A stretch of DNA of 64,000 nt from Rhodanobacter thiooxydans (GTDB taxonomy: Bacteria > Pseudomonadota > Gammaproteobacteria > Xanthomonadales > Rhodanobacteraceae): the NCBI RefSeq assembly GCF_030291135.1, contig NZ_CP127409.1, positions 310,001 through 374,000 on the forward strand. The letters are read 5' to 3'. A program made the position numbers and the translations under genes. The notes under the pieces are model-generated. The model ran no database searches. It was given only the letters and a program-made list of their open reading frames with translations, and had not been told where the DNA came from. Shown here piece by piece: positions 62,018-64,000 of the stretch (positions are counted from its first letter, which is position 1; each line of letters opens with the position of its first letter).

Positions 62018-64000
62018 ATGCTGATTGGCGCGGATCCACCGGTGATCGACTATTTCATCGAAGCCTTGATCGCCACCACCGGCATCGCGTTCGCCTCCGG
62101 CGTGCAGTTCGTGGTCATCGGCCTGTGGCGGCGCGGCGAGGGCATCTACCTTTCCTACGCGCTGCTGTGTGTGTGCATTGCCGCGCTGGCGCTGGGCAAC
62201 GTACTGCTGCTTCGCGCCGACACGCTGGCGGCGGCCACCGAAGCGGTGCGCTGGATGATCACGGCGGCGATCGCGAGCTTCGTTCCCATGGTGGTGTTCA
62301 TCCGCGCCTATGTCGGCGCCGGTACCCACTGGCGCATGCTGCTGGCGATGGGCCTGCTGACGGCGGTTTTCCTGTGGGTCAACGCGGTGGCGCCGACCAC
62401 CTTGTTCTTCTCGCGACTGGAGATCGACCAGCCCATCGTGCTGCCTTGGGGCGAGCGGCTGTATCGCGTCACCGGCACCGGTTCGATCTGGGGCCTGGCA
62501 TTCCATGTGGCCAGCTATGCGGTTTTCCTGTGGGCGCTCGGCCGTGCATGGGCGCAGTACCGCGGCGGCGATACGTTGCGCGCCGTGTTGCTGGGCGGTT
62601 GCCTGGTCGTGCAATTCGCCGCCCTGTTGTGGGGCGACATCGTGGTCGACCTGCTCCGCTATCGGGTTCCGTACCTGGACGCCTTCGCCTTCCTACCCTT
62701 CGTGCTGCTGATGAGCTTGTCGCTGGCCGCGCAGATGCGCCAGCGCACGGCGCAACTGGAACACGCCCGGCGGCAGCTGGAGATCGAGGAAGGCACGCGC
62801 CGCGCCGCCGAGCACAGCCTGCGCCACCTCGCCTACCACGACAGCCTGACCGGCCTGCCCAATCGCGCCAGTGCACTGAAGCGGCTGGCCGAATCGCGTG
62901 CCGACGCGCTGGCCCGTGGCGGCTGCGGCGCCTTGCTGCTGATCGACCTGGACAACTTCAAGACCATCAACGACGGCCTGGGCCATCACGTCGGCGATCG
63001 CCTGCTGCAGGCCATGGCCGAACGCCTGCTCGCCGCCGCGCCGCCCGACACGCTGCTGGCACGCCTGGGCGGGGACGAGTTCGTGTTGATGCTGGGCTTG
63101 CGCGAGCGCACGCCGCCGGACGTGCAGGCACGTGCGGAACGGATCGCGCAGGACATGATCGCGCTGGTGTCCGAGCCGGTGATGGATGGCCGGCGTGTGC
63201 TCGGGGTTGGCGCCAGCGTGGGCGTGGCGGTATACCCCGTTGGCGAGGAGGACGTGGCCGAGCTGCTGCGCCGCGCCGACATCGCGCTGTACCGGGCCAA
63301 GGCGGCCGGCCGCAACACGGTGCGGGTGTTCCTGCCGCCGATGCAGCAGGAGGCCGACCGGCGCCTGCGCCTGGAGCGCGGCCTGCGCGCGGCGCTGGAG
63401 CAGGACTGCATGGGCACGCAGTTTGCCCTGCACTTCCAGCCGCAGATCACCGCCGAAGGCGAGCTGCTGGGCGCCGAGGCGCTGCTGCGCTGGCACCACC
63501 CGCAGCTGGGCGAGGTGGCGCCGGACAAATTCATCCCGCTGGCCGAGGAAACCGGGCTGATCCACGCACTCGGCGCCTGGGTCGTCGATGAGGCCTGCGC
63601 GCACCTGCGTGCCTGGGATCGCGACGGCGTGGCCTTCGGCAAGTCCCTGGCGGTCAACGTGAGTGCCTGGCAACTCGCCCACCCGCATTACGCCGCCCGG
63701 CTCGTCGCGCAGGTGCATGCGGCCGGCGTTGCGCCGGCGCGGCTTACCCTGGAATTGACCGAGAGCGCCTTGCTGCAGGATTTCGACGGCGCCCAGGCGA
63801 CGCTGCAGCAGCTCGCGGACGCGGGCTTCCGGCTGGCGCTCGACGACTTCGGCGTCGGCTACTCCTCGTTGAGCTACCTGCAGCACCTGCCGCTGGACGT
63901 CATCAAGATCGACCGCGCCTTCGTCAGCCAGCTGCAGGCCGACGCCGGCAATCCACTGGCGGGTTTCATCGTCGACGTGGCGCACCGACTGGGCATCATG
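62018..64000 (+). CDS. Membrane GGDEF-EAL protein (3' end outside window)
   Basis: 661 codons are visible and the frame is open to the end. About seven membrane helices (residues 10-240), a short linker helix, then GGDEF at 351-355 (LLARLGGDEFVLML) with upstream LIDLDNFKTIND. The EAL domain follows with EALLRW (487-), NVSAWQL, LTLELTESALLQD, LDDFGVGYSSLSYL and DVIKIDRAF, all the metal/catalytic positions seen in active phosphodiesterases. The RxxD I-site is absent (APPD). Both synthesis and breakdown of c-di-GMP are possible; phosphodiesterase activity seems likely. It is divergent from the M1 gene across 197 bp. Confidence 0.93.
   Translation, partial: MLIGADPPVIDYFIEALIATTGIAFASGVQFVVIGLWRRGEGIYLSYALLCVCIAALALGNVLLLRADTLAAATEAVRWMITAAIASFVPMVVFIRAYVGAGTHWRMLLAMGLLTAVFLWVNAVAPTTLFFSRLEIDQPIVLPWGERLYRVTGTGSIWGLAFHVASYAVFLWALGRAWAQYRGGDTLRAVLLGGCLVVQFAALLWGDIVVDLLRYRVPYLDAFAFLPFVLLMSLSLAAQMRQRTAQLEHARRQLEIEEGTRRAAEHSLRHLAYHDSLTGLPNRASALKRLAESRADALARGGCGALLLIDLDNFKTINDGLGHHVGDRLLQAMAERLLAAAPPDTLLARLGGDEFVLMLGLRERTPPDVQARAERIAQDMIALVSEPVMDGRRVLGVGASVGVAVYPVGEEDVAELLRRADIALYRAKAAGRNTVRVFLPPMQQEADRRLRLERGLRAALEQDCMGTQFALHFQPQITAEGELLGAEALLRWHHPQLGEVAPDKFIPLAEETGLIHALGAWVVDEACAHLRAWDRDGVAFGKSLAVNVSAWQLAHPHYAARLVAQVHAAGVAPARLTLELTESALLQDFDGAQATLQQLADAGFRLALDDFGVGYSSLSYLQHLPLDVIKIDRAFVSQLQADAGNPLAGFIVDVAHRLGIM

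Overview
The window is GC-rich chromosomal DNA from a gammaproteobacterium of the Xanthomonadales. The Rhodanobacteraceae (Rhodanobacter/Dyella-like) are the best guess, judged from protein flavour: a secreted DPP-IV, an Oar-like TonB receptor, class Ia nrdAB under a B12 riboswitch, Xanthomonas-style aromatic aminotransferase and UbiJ/UbiB/UbiK. It is compact and almost wholly coding, with one tRNA (Arg, CCG). I see no phage, insertion sequence, CRISPR array or rRNA. Both ends cut genes: a fatty-acid hydroxylase at the left and a GGDEF-EAL protein at the right.

Layout. 1-6.2 kb: hydroxylase, amino-acid permease, diguanylate cyclase, secreted M61 peptidase. 6.3-11.8 kb: tRNA-Arg, glycerophosphodiesterase, lipoprotein, queF, aldo/keto reductase, GST, acyl-CoA thioesterase. 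12-20.2 kb: DPP-IV, a BlaI/M56 signalling pair with tandem operators, a large TonB-dependent receptor. 20.4-25.2 kb: nrdA-nrdB behind a cobalamin riboswitch, a PII protein, ubiK. 25.3-32.9 kb: comM, a cation/proton antiporter, the glyoxylate-shunt operon aceBA and its divergent LysR-type regulator. 32.9-38.7 kb: a four-gene minus-strand operon (UDP-sugar epimerase, GT2 synthase, YaiO-like outer-membrane protein, acyltransferase/SGNH) that looks like a small exopolysaccharide system with a perfect CRP/Clp-type site upstream. 39-43.7 kb: lysophospholipid acyltransferase, arfB, truC, ubiB-ubiJ, trmL. 43.8-51.6 kb: a small membrane protein, secreted M16 peptidase, DUF4156 lipoprotein, and a MarR-FUSC-DUF1656-HlyD efflux operon. 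51.7-64 kb: pssA, GNAT, YdcH, ttcA, aromatic aminotransferase, rdgC, YgjP-like peptidase, a second hydroxylase, alpha/beta hydrolase, secreted M1 aminopeptidase, GGDEF-EAL protein.

Themes. Exported peptidases (M61, DPP-IV, M16, M1) plus an amino-acid permease and TonB receptor fit a protein-scavenging lifestyle. Two c-di-GMP enzymes and the CRP/Clp site before the polysaccharide operon suggest, by inference, c-di-GMP control of surface polysaccharide. tRNA and translation quality functions recur (queF, truC, trmL, ttcA, arfB).

Intergenic spaces carry GC-rich palindromic repeats of at least three types. Two copies are about 107-bp composite elements, and several others overlap the stop codons of neighbouring genes. 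The most interesting non-coding signals are the B12 riboswitch with a clear promoter before nrdA, the paired BlaI operators spanning a promoter, and the CRP/Clp site.
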